A stretch of 64,000 bases of DNA from Streptomyces sp. NBC_00569 (GTDB taxonomy: Bacteria > Actinomycetota > Actinomycetes > Streptomycetales > Streptomycetaceae): contig NZ_CP107783.1 in assembly GCF_036345255.1 (NCBI RefSeq), forward strand, positions 1,860,001-1,924,000, in the 5' to 3' direction. Shown here one piece after another: positions 51,231 to 60,088 of this stretch. The notes under the pieces are model-generated. The model was given only the letters and a program-made list of their open reading frames with translations, was not told where the DNA came from and did no database searches. A program made the translations under genes and the position numbers. The stretch's first letter is position 1; the number at the start of each line of letters is the position of its first letter.

Positions 51231-52984
51231 GTACAGCCCCAGCCCCCTTCGACAGCTCGCTGCCAAGTCCTTTGGAGGCCCTGGTGGCACTGCGCTCCTC
51301 GGGAGAGGAGAGCGTGGTCGCCACTGACCGGATCTCACCGCGCCAACAGGCCATGTATGTGTCAACTGACCTCGACGAGGCACTCGTCGCCCATGTATCC
51401 GAGAACACCGGGCTCCGGCTCGTGTTGCTGACGGGCAGTGCGGGCGGCGGCAAGAGCGCGCTGATCCGCCAATTGCAGAGCAGGCTGCCGCAGGGGACTA
51501 TCAGCCGTGTCGTGGAGGATGCGACGCATGCGGACAGCCCGAGCGAGCGGCAGACCGAGCGACTGGCCGGAGTTCTCGCCGGATTCAGCAACGGCGTTCC
51601 GCCTGCCGGGGATCTCACAGTCATCGCGGCTAATACCGGTCTGCTGCTGGAGCTGCACCGTGAGTTCACCGAGCGGGGGCAGCCCGCCCTGGCGGACGTG
51701 ATCGCCTATGCCCTTCACGTTCTCGGTGTTCCCGGCAAGCGGAGTCTCACGGAGGCCCGCAGGGAAGAGCTTGGCGCCGCTGTGCTGGTCGTCGACCTTG
51801 ACCAGCGTCCGACTTCCGGCGGCGAGGGGCGGCTGTTGCGGCGGATGCTGGCTGGCTTCCACCCTGATCTGCCCGGAGGGGTGCTGGCGGGCGCGGCTCG
51901 CTGCGGGACGTGCGCGGTCAAGGCATGGTGTGCACCGCGGACCAATGCCGAGCTGCTTGCTGACCCTCAGATTGGCGCGGCACTGGACGAGGCTGTCGAA
52001 CAGATCGCCATGCGGCGGGGGCGTGACGTCGCTCCCCGGCAACTGTGGGACGGCGTCAGTGAACTCGCCCTCGGCGGAATCAGCGCTGAAGGGGATCCCT
52101 GCAATTCTGTGGCCGGCCTTGCAGGTGAGAAGGACGGAGCCGCTGTCTGGCAGGCGCTGCTCCCTAACGGAGTGTTCGGCTGGGCGCAGGGCGCTCTGGC
52201 CAGGGAGATCCAGGCACTTGATCCGTCGTTCCGAGCGAGCAGCGAAACCCACACGGTCATTGCTTCGGCCGGCATCCTGCCCGCGGAGGACGCAAGGATG
52301 CTGGAGGACCTTCTGGGCTCCGCGGACGGCGAGGCGCGGCAAGCCGTTACGACCGCGGCGTCTGCTCTGGCGGCAAGCTCAGCTGGCGAGGGTGCCCGTG
52401 GCCTTGTGCGCGCCCACTGGCTCATGGGACGGCTGCCCCTCGGGCCAGTGGTGCCCGAGGAGTTCAAGGAGGCGGTGTCTATGCAGGATGATGCTCGGGA
52501 GCAGGTGATCCAGGTGGTGTCCGACGGGCTGGTGCAGGCTTTCGGACAGACGGCGGAGCGCAGGAGCTATCTCCCGACGGAAAGCCTGGGAGAGAGCCGC
52601 GATGCCCGTGTCCTGGTACAGGTCGATGTCGATGAGCACGTGGAAGTCCTGCCGCAGCGCGCTCAGCACTTCAATCGGCAAGGGTCCCGTGTGGTCGGGC
52701 TGCGCCCGCTGACAGCCCGTCTGAAGATCGGCAAGTCAGTGATCGATCTGGACCTTCCTCTCTACCGGCTCCTGCAGATGGCAGCCGAGGGCGCCCTTCC
52801 CGCGACCGTGGACATCGAGAGATTTCATGCGCTGCGCTATGCCGCCGAACGGCTGGGCAGGCAGCAGGCTGATAACACCGATCTGCCGCTGCTCGTCACT
52901 GACGATGCCCGCGGCACAGCTTTCGTCGTGACGCCCCGCCATCGCCGCGGCCAGGAGCAGTTGAAGATTGAGAAGGTGGCCTGA
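51227..52984 (+). CDS. DptF-like P-loop ATPase
   Basis: A 585-residue protein. The Walker A motif is LTGSAGGGKSALIR (Lys76), followed by VVEDATHADSPSERQTERLA and DLTVIAANTGLLLELHREF, which match the order and wording of DptF, the ATPase of phosphorothioate-dependent restriction (DATHSxxP...; INIGML). VLVVDLDQR (Asp190) is a likely Walker B. Cys226, Cys229 and Cys235 (RCGTCAVKAWC) form a metal-binding or Fe-S-like cluster in the same place as in DptF proteins. It is coupled by GTGA overlap to the regulator upstream and separated by 2 bp from the next gene. It probably powers or gates the large FtsK-like protein. Confidence 0.68.
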   Translation: MSTAPAPFDSSLPSPLEALVALRSSGEESVVATDRISPRQQAMYVSTDLDEALVAHVSENTGLRLVLLTGSAGGGKSALIRQLQSRLPQGTISRVVEDATHADSPSERQTERLAGVLAGFSNGVPPAGDLTVIAANTGLLLELHREFTERGQPALADVIAYALHVLGVPGKRSLTEARREELGAAVLVVDLDQRPTSGGEGRLLRRMLAGFHPDLPGGVLAGAARCGTCAVKAWCAPRTNAELLADPQIGAALDEAVEQIAMRRGRDVAPRQLWDGVSELALGGISAEGDPCNSVAGLAGEKDGAAVWQALLPNGVFGWAQGALAREIQALDPSFRASSETHTVIASAGILPAEDARMLEDLLGSADGEARQAVTTAASALAASSAGEGARGLVRAHWLMGRLPLGPVVPEEFKEAVSMQDDAREQVIQVVSDGLVQAFGQTAERRSYLPTESLGESRDARVLVQVDVDEHVEVLPQRAQHFNRQGSRVVGLRPLTARLKIGKSVIDLDLPLYRLLQMAAEGALPATVDIERFHALRYAAERLGRQQADNTDLPLLVTDDARGTAFVVTPRHRRGQEQLKIEKVA

Positions 52985-52986
52985 GA

Positions 52987-54666
52987 ATGACCAGTGATCC
53001 CAGGGACCTCAAGGCGCTGGCGGACCAGCTGCCCGGTGCAGCTGAGGGCGTTTCGCTGGACGGGGACCGGATCTGCGTGCGCGGTGCTCCGGGCATGGCC
53101 GTACCCCAGGACCCCAAAGGGTGGATGCTGCACGAGGCCCCGGCCGTGTGGCCAAACACTCCGCACGGTGAGGCCCGCCCCACTCTGTTGTTCGGCATCG
53201 TAAAGGACGCGGGACCGTCTGGCGGGGTGCAGCCTCTGGACAGTGTCCTGCGTAACGCTCTCGAGAGCGATCTGCCCGGGGATTCCCCCCAGCAGCGGCA
53301 TGCTCTCGCGGCCGCTATGCGGTCAAAGTTCTGGACCACTGCTACCGGAGGCGGGACGAAGAACTCCAAGTTCTATCTGCTCCCGCTCCATGCACAACTG
53401 CCGCTGTCCTTCCGGCAGGAGAAGGCGGTTGGCGGCAAGACAGCTTTCCGCTACAAGATGTTCCGCGGCACCCTCCTGCCATTTCTGCTGAGCGGGGCCA
53501 CCGGAGAAGTCGACCGGGAACTGCTGGACGAGGTGCTGGGAATATTCAGTGACGAGAGGGACCTGACCCGGCTGGACAGGAAGGTCCTGGAGATCGCTTC
53601 GGTAATCGCCCCGCGGGTTTCCAGTCTTGACGCGGAGACCCTGCTCAGCAGTTCCCGCGAGGTCCTCAATCGTCTTGAAGAAGCCGGTGGTCCGTTCTGC
53701 ACGCCCTCGCTTGACGAGTTCCGCCGTGACCTCAAGCAAGTACTGACTCTCGACTTGCCCCGGCGCGACCTCATTCACCAGCTGACGCTGCTGCTGGCAC
53801 TGCACCTGACCACCCGCCTCTACCGGGCCGGTCTTGTCCTGAGTCTGCGGCTGGACCGCTGCGTTGCGCTCTTTGACGGCGGCAAGGACGCTGATCCCGC
53901 CGGTGCCTCCTGCGCTGTCCAGTGCTGCGGATCACCTGGAGCATGCGATCTCTCTGCAAAAATGCGTTTCCGTGTCGGCTCGGGGTCATTCAGATCTGTC
54001 AGGCTCACTGATCCCTGTGTGACCAGCTATCGCGATCTCACCAGCAATTACCTGCTGCCTCTGCCTGTAACGATCAGCACGGCCAACTTCGCGCGGCGGG
54101 CGCTTGAGGCAGCCGGCGGACCGGTCCTGGCACCCGCTGATCTGGAGGGCCTGTACGCGTCCCTGGCCGCGGACTCCCGACTGCGCCTGCGCTTCGATGC
54201 TGTCGTGCGGCTCCTGGCCGTCTGCAAGCGGTATCAGACGCGACAGAAGAGCACCATGGGCGCTCAGGTACAGACCGGGCTTCCCGGGCTGCACGCGCTG
54301 AGGCTGGCGCTGCTGGAGTCCCGCAGGACCACCATGCGTCACGAAGGGCGCGACATCGTGCACCAGCTGGCCAAGGAGGTGCGTACCGGCCGCCTCATCG
54401 CCAGCAATGGCAATGCCGCCACGTTCTTCGAAGTAGACGAGGACATGCTTCACCTGCTCGTGCGCCTGGTTTGCGGAAGCGAACTGCTGTCCTATGGACG
54501 CTTCCTCGAAGGGCTGCGCCGGTACGGTCTCGCACCGCAGAACCAGGCGGAGGAGCAGCTTCTGCAGTCGGCGCTGTCCCGTCTGGGGATGCTCCGGCGC
54601 TACTCCGACGCAGGCGAAAGCGCATACGTCCACCACTCCGACGCAAGTAACGAGGAAGCCCTGTGA
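52987..54666 (+). CDS. Cysteine-cluster protein in the DptG position
   Basis: A 559-residue protein with no catalytic motif I recognise. It is mostly helical, with a central cysteine group: Cys292, Cys309, Cys313, Cys314, Cys320 and Cys344 (SCAVQCCGSPGACDL), suitable for zinc or an Fe-S cluster. Other segments are TKNSKFYLLPLHAQLPLSFR and RGTLLPFLLSG near the N-terminus and TGLPGLHALRLALLESRRT near the C-terminus. Its place between a DptF-like ATPase and a very large FtsK-like protein, and its size, make DptG the best guess, but this rests on synteny. It overlaps the next gene by 4 bp. Confidence 0.5.
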   Translation: MTSDPRDLKALADQLPGAAEGVSLDGDRICVRGAPGMAVPQDPKGWMLHEAPAVWPNTPHGEARPTLLFGIVKDAGPSGGVQPLDSVLRNALESDLPGDSPQQRHALAAAMRSKFWTTATGGGTKNSKFYLLPLHAQLPLSFRQEKAVGGKTAFRYKMFRGTLLPFLLSGATGEVDRELLDEVLGIFSDERDLTRLDRKVLEIASVIAPRVSSLDAETLLSSSREVLNRLEEAGGPFCTPSLDEFRRDLKQVLTLDLPRRDLIHQLTLLLALHLTTRLYRAGLVLSLRLDRCVALFDGGKDADPAGASCAVQCCGSPGACDLSAKMRFRVGSGSFRSVRLTDPCVTSYRDLTSNYLLPLPVTISTANFARRALEAAGGPVLAPADLEGLYASLAADSRLRLRFDAVVRLLAVCKRYQTRQKSTMGAQVQTGLPGLHALRLALLESRRTTMRHEGRDIVHQLAKEVRTGRLIASNGNAATFFEVDEDMLHLLVRLVCGSELLSYGRFLEGLRRYGLAPQNQAEEQLLQSALSRLGMLRRYSDAGESAYVHHSDASNEEAL

Positions 54667-57600
54667 CCGGCCCCCAGGACGCCACCGCCGCCGCCGCGAT
54701 CGCCTCCGCGCTGACCGCCGCAGCCGCGGATAGCACTGCTCACCGCCGCCTATACCTGCGCAGCCACTACGCCGTGACGCCGACGGCCGTGTTCGCCGCC
54801 CTCGAAGCCGGCCTGAGCCAGCACGTGACGGTCGGTGCAGGCCGCACACTCGCAGCCCTTCCTGCAAGCAACGCGCTGCTCATTCCCTACCTCGTCGATG
54901 ACGGGCGTTCCGGCGGGAACCGGGGCCTTCGTGGCTATGCCGGTACCCTGCGCACCGACTTCACTGAACATGCTGCTCCGGGGACACCCCATGTCCTGCT
55001 AGTGCTCGATGAGAACCCCTTTGAGACGGTCCTGACCGCCGCGCAAGACGCAGCCGGACTTCCCCAGCTGCAGTGGCGGCAGTTGGTCCAACAGATCGCG
55101 CAGGGGGCGTCAGGCCCGGCAGCACCACTTGTGGCAACTGTTGCAAATGACCTGGCCGTCATCCCCGAAGCACTGCGCGAGGGGGCCCTGCTTGACAGGT
55201 TCGCCGCCTTCACCCAAGCCCCCTGGCACAGCACCGAGGAAGCCGGCTCTGCGCTCGCCGGCCTGGGACCGTATCTGGCGGACGAGGCACCCACTGCCTC
55301 CCGGCTGCAGCAGTCCCGCGAGTGGCGCCACTGGCTGCAGACATGGTCCCGCCCCGACCGGGACCTCGCAGCCGAGCTCGTGCGCTACGCCGGCGAACGG
55401 ACGCCCGGAGTGGAGAAGGTGCTCGCCGCCCGCGGCGTGAGCGGGCTGGACTGGAACGGCTTCACACTCGGCGACCTTCCCTCCCGGCCCGACAAGTCGA
55501 AAGCCGCTCTCGTAGCCCCGGCACGACTGCACGGAGTGCGGTCTTTTCTCCCGCGCGGGAGCTCGGTAGCCGCATGGCTTGGCCTGGACGATGTCTCCGT
55601 GGCCGTCAGCTTCACCGGCAACCCGAAAGGCACGGCAGCATCGGCAGGTGTCCGGTGGGGCGGCGGTGAGATGGAGCCGGCCTCCGTGGACGAGGCGGAA
55701 CTCGTCGTGCGTCTGCATGTCCCCGGGGCGGGCAGTACTGGCTGGCATTTCGGTCAACTGCAGCTGGGCCGCGGGCAGTTGCTGGACCTCGCTGTCTTCC
55801 GGGGCGAGGGCACCTGGTTCCCGGTCGAGCAGGGCCTGGTGATCGACCGGCTCAGCGGGGCATTCGTCGCCACCGACCCGCCTGGCATCGCAGCAGTCGG
55901 CCCGGACGGCGTTGTCCTGGGCAACGCCCGCCCGGAAACCGACCTCTCCGAGAGTGATCCCGGTGTGCGCACCCAGGTAACGGCTGAGTATGCGGGAACC
56001 GTGCAGCCCATCCCCCTGCTTTCCGACATCGCTCCTGAGGCAGAGGACCCGTCAGAACAGCCTGAGGGCCCAGAACTCACCGGGGAAACCGGCGACGGCG
56101 ATGAAGAGGAAGCGGACCCCGGGGAAGGCCCTCTGCAGGGCAGGGCTCCCACAGCAGCTCATGCGCTGCTGGCCTTCGCTGCCGCCCGGGCGCGCAGCAA
56201 CCTGGGCATCGAGACGGGAAGCCTGCGTTTCACGGGGGGCGGCTCCCCCAACTTCAGCCGAGAGAAAGGGGGTCTGTTCCAGGAGCTGGAAAGCCAGTCC
56301 CTGCACCGTGACCTCAACGGGCTGGCCCTTGAGCAGGCGGTGCTGCAGCAGCCCGGAATTCTGGCCTCCGCAGTCTCCCGTGAAGGCCGTACCCCCAAGC
56401 TGGTTCCCGACCGCGTCCTGGAAGCCCTCAGTCTCAGTTCGCTCGACGCCACCCTGGTGCAGGCGTTCGAACATGCCCGTGCCGAATTCTTCGCCAGCCT
56501 CACCGAGCAGGGATCCGTCCACGCGCTGCTCTGTGGCACAGGCAGGGACGAGGCCCGCTCCTACGTCGATGCCTACCAGGAACTCCTGTTGTCTGTAGCC
56601 ATAACGGAGCGCTACCAGCCGGAGTACAACCGCCTGCTCCTGTGTGATCTGGTGACCGACGAATCCACTCAGCAGTGCTGGTTCGCTCCCACTAATCCGG
56701 TCACCGTCGCCTGGGCACTTGAACTGGCCGACACCGCAGAGCGATGGGCGCGGGAGGGTGCACAGCTCCCTTCCCGCGACCTGGACGCCCTGACACCCGC
56801 CTTCCTTCTGCCGCTGCTGCACCATGCGCAGGGCTGGTGGGAAACCGATCCGCGCTCACCGCGTCTGTGGCGCCGCTACCGGCCACTTGGCTCCTCTCTG
56901 GCCCTGGGCGGCGGGGACCCGCGCACCATCACACGCCAGCTGGAGAAGTTCCTTTCCGTCTTCGGCCACTACAAGGACCCCCGCCAGCGCCTTGCCGTCG
57001 CGCTCCATGAACCCGGCGACGGCGGCAGCGCGGCACAGGCCCTGCGCACGTTCTATGCCGCGGAGCGCATGCCCGGTGCCGACCAGTACCGGCCCGGCCT
57101 GGACATCACCGTATACACGGGTGACGGGCGGGTACCGGAGAAGCTCGCGAAGCTCGTTGCGCCGGACAACGATGCCGACGTCGACAAACTCGTGCGCAGC
57201 CGTACCAGCATGAGATGCGTGCCCAGAGAACAGGAGCCTGAATTTGCGCACCTGTCCTTCGTCTTCCGCTCACCGGCCCAGCGTGAGCCGCGTTCCGCGA
57301 AACTGACCGAGCGCGCGTCCACAGCCTGGATCAGCGGGCTCGCCGCCGCGCCGGGCCGCACTGCCCGCCGGGGCGCCAACGAGATGGCATTCGCCTCTGG
57401 GCTGTTCATCGGTCCCGACAGCGGACCGCTCGGCCCGCTGCTCACCCGCTGCCTCGAACTCGTCGGCGGGCAGCCGCACGGGCAGTTGGCACCAGGCATC
57501 ACTCAGGTAACCACCACCGTCATCGAGCCGGACGCCATGGCCGGCATCTATTCGGCCAGCGTGTGGACCACGCACGCCGACCGGCTTCTTGGACCGGAAG

Positions 57601-59795
57601 CCTTCACACCGCAGCCGGGCCATGCACCGAGCATCGTCGACTTCGACGACCGCAGCAGTTACTGGCAGGCCGGGCTGAACAGCATCACCGTGACCGAACG
57701 GGTGGAGCCCTACCGCACAGCGCTCACCCGTGCGTTCGCGCCAGCAGCACAGCTCGAAGACACAGCTCTGGCCGGGTTGATCGACCTCGGGAACGCGGTC
57801 AGCGGCCGCTGGAACATGGACCTGCTTTCCCTGCCCCTCAACAAAGTGCGCGAGCGGGTTGGCGTACTGGCTGCTATCGCCGCCCTCAAAGATCTGGACA
57901 GCGCATTCGCTCCTGTCGACAGCCCCGGCGATCTCGGCGGTGTGCTGCTGTCCCTCGAAGAACTGTTCCGGCTCCTCAAAGCCAGCGGAGTGAAACGGCC
58001 CTCCGTCCGTCTGTGCGACGACCTGCTCTACCTGCGCGTGCATGAAACCGGCGACGGTCGGATCGACCTGCGCGGGCGCCTGATCGAAGTCAAGTTCGCC
58101 ACCGCGGGGCGCCCCGACCTGGCCATAGCACGCGGCGAGATCGAGGCAACCCGCACCTGGCTCCAGCAGGTCTACAACCACCCCAGTGCTGCCCGGCCCT
58201 TCCGGCTGCGGGACCTGGCGGAGTTCATCCGCACCGGCGCTGCACGCAACGCAAGTTTCGGCCTGCCCGGACTGGCACCCACAGCGGTCGAGAAGATCGC
58301 CGAAGCTGTGGCATCCGGCCACTTCGGCCTGGCCCTGTCGTTCACCAGCGCAGACAAGTGGCTGCACGGGGACGTAATCAGCCTGGAACTGGACAACCCG
58401 GAAATGCCCCACCGTCAGAGCCTGCCCGGCGGCACCCACTCCCCGATGGGTTACGTCCGGCTCGGCGCGCCCGCACTGCAGCAGCTCGCACAGGGCACAC
58501 CGCTGCGCCGCTCCCAGCAGTGGAACCGCATCAGTTTCCCTCCTCAGCCCGACGACACCACCCCGCCAGAAGTCGGCACGCCCCACAGCAGCGAGCCGCC
58601 CCCGGGACCTGCCCCCCAAGGCAGCGAAAGCCCCGAAACGGACGGCTCCGCTGCTGACAATCCAGACAGCATGCCGCCTGCCGCCAGCCCGCTCTCAATA
58701 GGCCTGGCCCGCGAGGTCGAGACCAAGGCCGCCGAACTCGACGACGCCGCAGCCAAGTACGAGCTGAACCTGGCGCCGTTCTCCACTGGCGCCGCCCAGA
58801 TCGGCCCATCCGTTATCCGGTACCGGACCCGCCTCCTCGGCAAACAGACCATCGCAGGAGTGCGCAGCAAAGCCCTGGACCTAGGAAGGGAAATCGGGGT
58901 CGCGGAAGGCGTGCTGATCGACCAGGAGCCCTACTACCTCACCGTCGATGTCCCCCGCCGTGAACGCGTCGTGGTCCCTCTGGCCGGTGCGCTTCACGAA
59001 CTGCAGGCGGTCCGCGAACCCGGAGCACTGCCTTTCCTTCTCGGCGTAGCTCCCAGCGGCGAGGTCCGTGTGGCTGACCTCGCCCGTCTGCCTCACCTGC
59101 TGGTTGCCGGGGCGACCGGCTCCGGCAAAAGCGTCCTGCTGCGGGGACTTCTGTGCTGCCTCTCCCGCGAACGGAGCCCGCAGCAGCTCAGGGTCCTGAT
59201 CGTGGACCCGAAACAGGTCGACTTCATGCCCTTCGATGACCTCCCGCATCTAGTCGACCATCGCATCGTGACCGACCCGGCCGAAGCAATCACCGTTCTG
59301 GCCCAGACACTTGAGGACGAGATCGCCTGGCGTCGCACCACACTGAAAGAGGCGGGAGCGACCAGCGCCCTAGAGTTCTATGAAATGGGCAACTCGCTGG
59401 AAGACCTGCCTCAGATGGTGGTGCTCGTAGACGAGTTCGCGGACCTCGCTGCCAGCCTCGGCAGGCGCGAACGCCAGACCTTCATGACTCTCATTCAGCG
59501 GTACGGGCAGCTGACACGGGCATTCGGCATCTACCTCGTACTGGCGACGCAGCGTCCCAGCGTCCAGGTCATCACCGGGGACATCAAAGCCAACCTGACT
59601 GCGCGCGTCGCCATGAAGGTGCAGTCCGCCGTGGACAGCACGACCATCCTCGGGCGCGGCGGAGCAGAGGCGCTGCGCGACCGGGGGGACCTCCTGTTCG
59701 ACCACGGCGGCGTCACCGAGCGGCTGCAGGCGTACTACACCACCCTGGACGATGTGCGGGCCGCAACCGCCCAGTGGCGGGACCAGGCGCACTGA
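54663..59795 (+). CDS. Giant DptH-like FtsK/HerA translocase with PD-(D/E)XK-like motif
   Basis: A 1,710-residue protein from GTG 54663. The C-terminal 350 residues are an FtsK/SpoIIIE-type motor: Walker A GATGSGKSVLLR (Lys1489), LRVLIVDPKQVDFMPFDDL, Walker B MVVLVDEFADL (Asp1590, Glu1591), YGQLTRAFGIYLVLATQRPS and ANLTARVAMKVQS. At residues 1115-1175 LCDDLLYLRV ... RLIEVKFATA carries Asp1119/Asp1120 and Glu1142-x-Lys1144, the spacing of a PD-(D/E)XK nuclease. A Pro/Ser-rich linker (about 1285-1345) separates the two. The first 1,000 residues are unassigned. Size, order and motor match DptH. It ends the operon before a hairpin. Confidence 0.7.
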   Translation: MTGPQDATAAAAIASALTAAAADSTAHRRLYLRSHYAVTPTAVFAALEAGLSQHVTVGAGRTLAALPASNALLIPYLVDDGRSGGNRGLRGYAGTLRTDFTEHAAPGTPHVLLVLDENPFETVLTAAQDAAGLPQLQWRQLVQQIAQGASGPAAPLVATVANDLAVIPEALREGALLDRFAAFTQAPWHSTEEAGSALAGLGPYLADEAPTASRLQQSREWRHWLQTWSRPDRDLAAELVRYAGERTPGVEKVLAARGVSGLDWNGFTLGDLPSRPDKSKAALVAPARLHGVRSFLPRGSSVAAWLGLDDVSVAVSFTGNPKGTAASAGVRWGGGEMEPASVDEAELVVRLHVPGAGSTGWHFGQLQLGRGQLLDLAVFRGEGTWFPVEQGLVIDRLSGAFVATDPPGIAAVGPDGVVLGNARPETDLSESDPGVRTQVTAEYAGTVQPIPLLSDIAPEAEDPSEQPEGPELTGETGDGDEEEADPGEGPLQGRAPTAAHALLAFAAARARSNLGIETGSLRFTGGGSPNFSREKGGLFQELESQSLHRDLNGLALEQAVLQQPGILASAVSREGRTPKLVPDRVLEALSLSSLDATLVQAFEHARAEFFASLTEQGSVHALLCGTGRDEARSYVDAYQELLLSVAITERYQPEYNRLLLCDLVTDESTQQCWFAPTNPVTVAWALELADTAERWAREGAQLPSRDLDALTPAFLLPLLHHAQGWWETDPRSPRLWRRYRPLGSSLALGGGDPRTITRQLEKFLSVFGHYKDPRQRLAVALHEPGDGGSAAQALRTFYAAERMPGADQYRPGLDITVYTGDGRVPEKLAKLVAPDNDADVDKLVRSRTSMRCVPREQEPEFAHLSFVFRSPAQREPRSAKLTERASTAWISGLAAAPGRTARRGANEMAFASGLFIGPDSGPLGPLLTRCLELVGGQPHGQLAPGITQVTTTVIEPDAMAGIYSASVWTTHADRLLGPEAFTPQPGHAPSIVDFDDRSSYWQAGLNSITVTERVEPYRTALTRAFAPAAQLEDTALAGLIDLGNAVSGRWNMDLLSLPLNKVRERVGVLAAIAALKDLDSAFAPVDSPGDLGGVLLSLEELFRLLKASGVKRPSVRLCDDLLYLRVHETGDGRIDLRGRLIEVKFATAGRPDLAIARGEIEATRTWLQQVYNHPSAARPFRLRDLAEFIRTGAARNASFGLPGLAPTAVEKIAEAVASGHFGLALSFTSADKWLHGDVISLELDNPEMPHRQSLPGGTHSPMGYVRLGAPALQQLAQGTPLRRSQQWNRISFPPQPDDTTPPEVGTPHSSEPPPGPAPQGSESPETDGSAADNPDSMPPAASPLSIGLAREVETKAAELDDAAAKYELNLAPFSTGAAQIGPSVIRYRTRLLGKQTIAGVRSKALDLGREIGVAEGVLIDQEPYYLTVDVPRRERVVVPLAGALHELQAVREPGALPFLLGVAPSGEVRVADLARLPHLLVAGATGSGKSVLLRGLLCCLSRERSPQQLRVLIVDPKQVDFMPFDDLPHLVDHRIVTDPAEAITVLAQTLEDEIAWRRTTLKEAGATSALEFYEMGNSLEDLPQMVVLVDEFADLAASLGRRERQTFMTLIQRYGQLTRAFGIYLVLATQRPSVQVITGDIKANLTARVAMKVQSAVDSTTILGRGGAEALRDRGDLLFDHGGVTERLQAYYTTLDDVRAATAQWRDQAH

Positions 59796-59806
59796 CACGG
59801 CTTCCT

Positions 59807-59844
59807 GGGCCCAGGACACCTGCAGCCGCAGACGTCCTGGGCCC
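59807..59844. terminator. Hairpin after the DptH-like gene
   Basis: GGGCCCAGGAC (59807-59817) pairs with GTCCTGGGCCC (59834-59844) around a 16-base loop, 11 bp after the stop of the plus-strand operon and before the convergent minus-strand operon ending at 60089. The remaining 240 bp to 60089 show no gene. Confidence 0.7.
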
Positions 59845-60088
59845 GGCCTGCCGGCCCTGTCCGGGAGCAGCCGCCGGAGGAGCCCCTGCAGAGAGGCAGA
59901 GAAGTCAACGGCCCGAGGCCACGCCGCACGTACAGGAGGACGCGCCGGCCTGGATAAGGCCGCTCGGCTATGGCCACTCCGCGCATGCCCAGGCCCCGCT
60001 GAAGTGCAAGACATCGTCGATGAGTTCTGCCTTACCCCCTTGCGGGTCGGGCTGAGCTGCAGCCGAAGGAGGACAGTAGCCATGTGCG

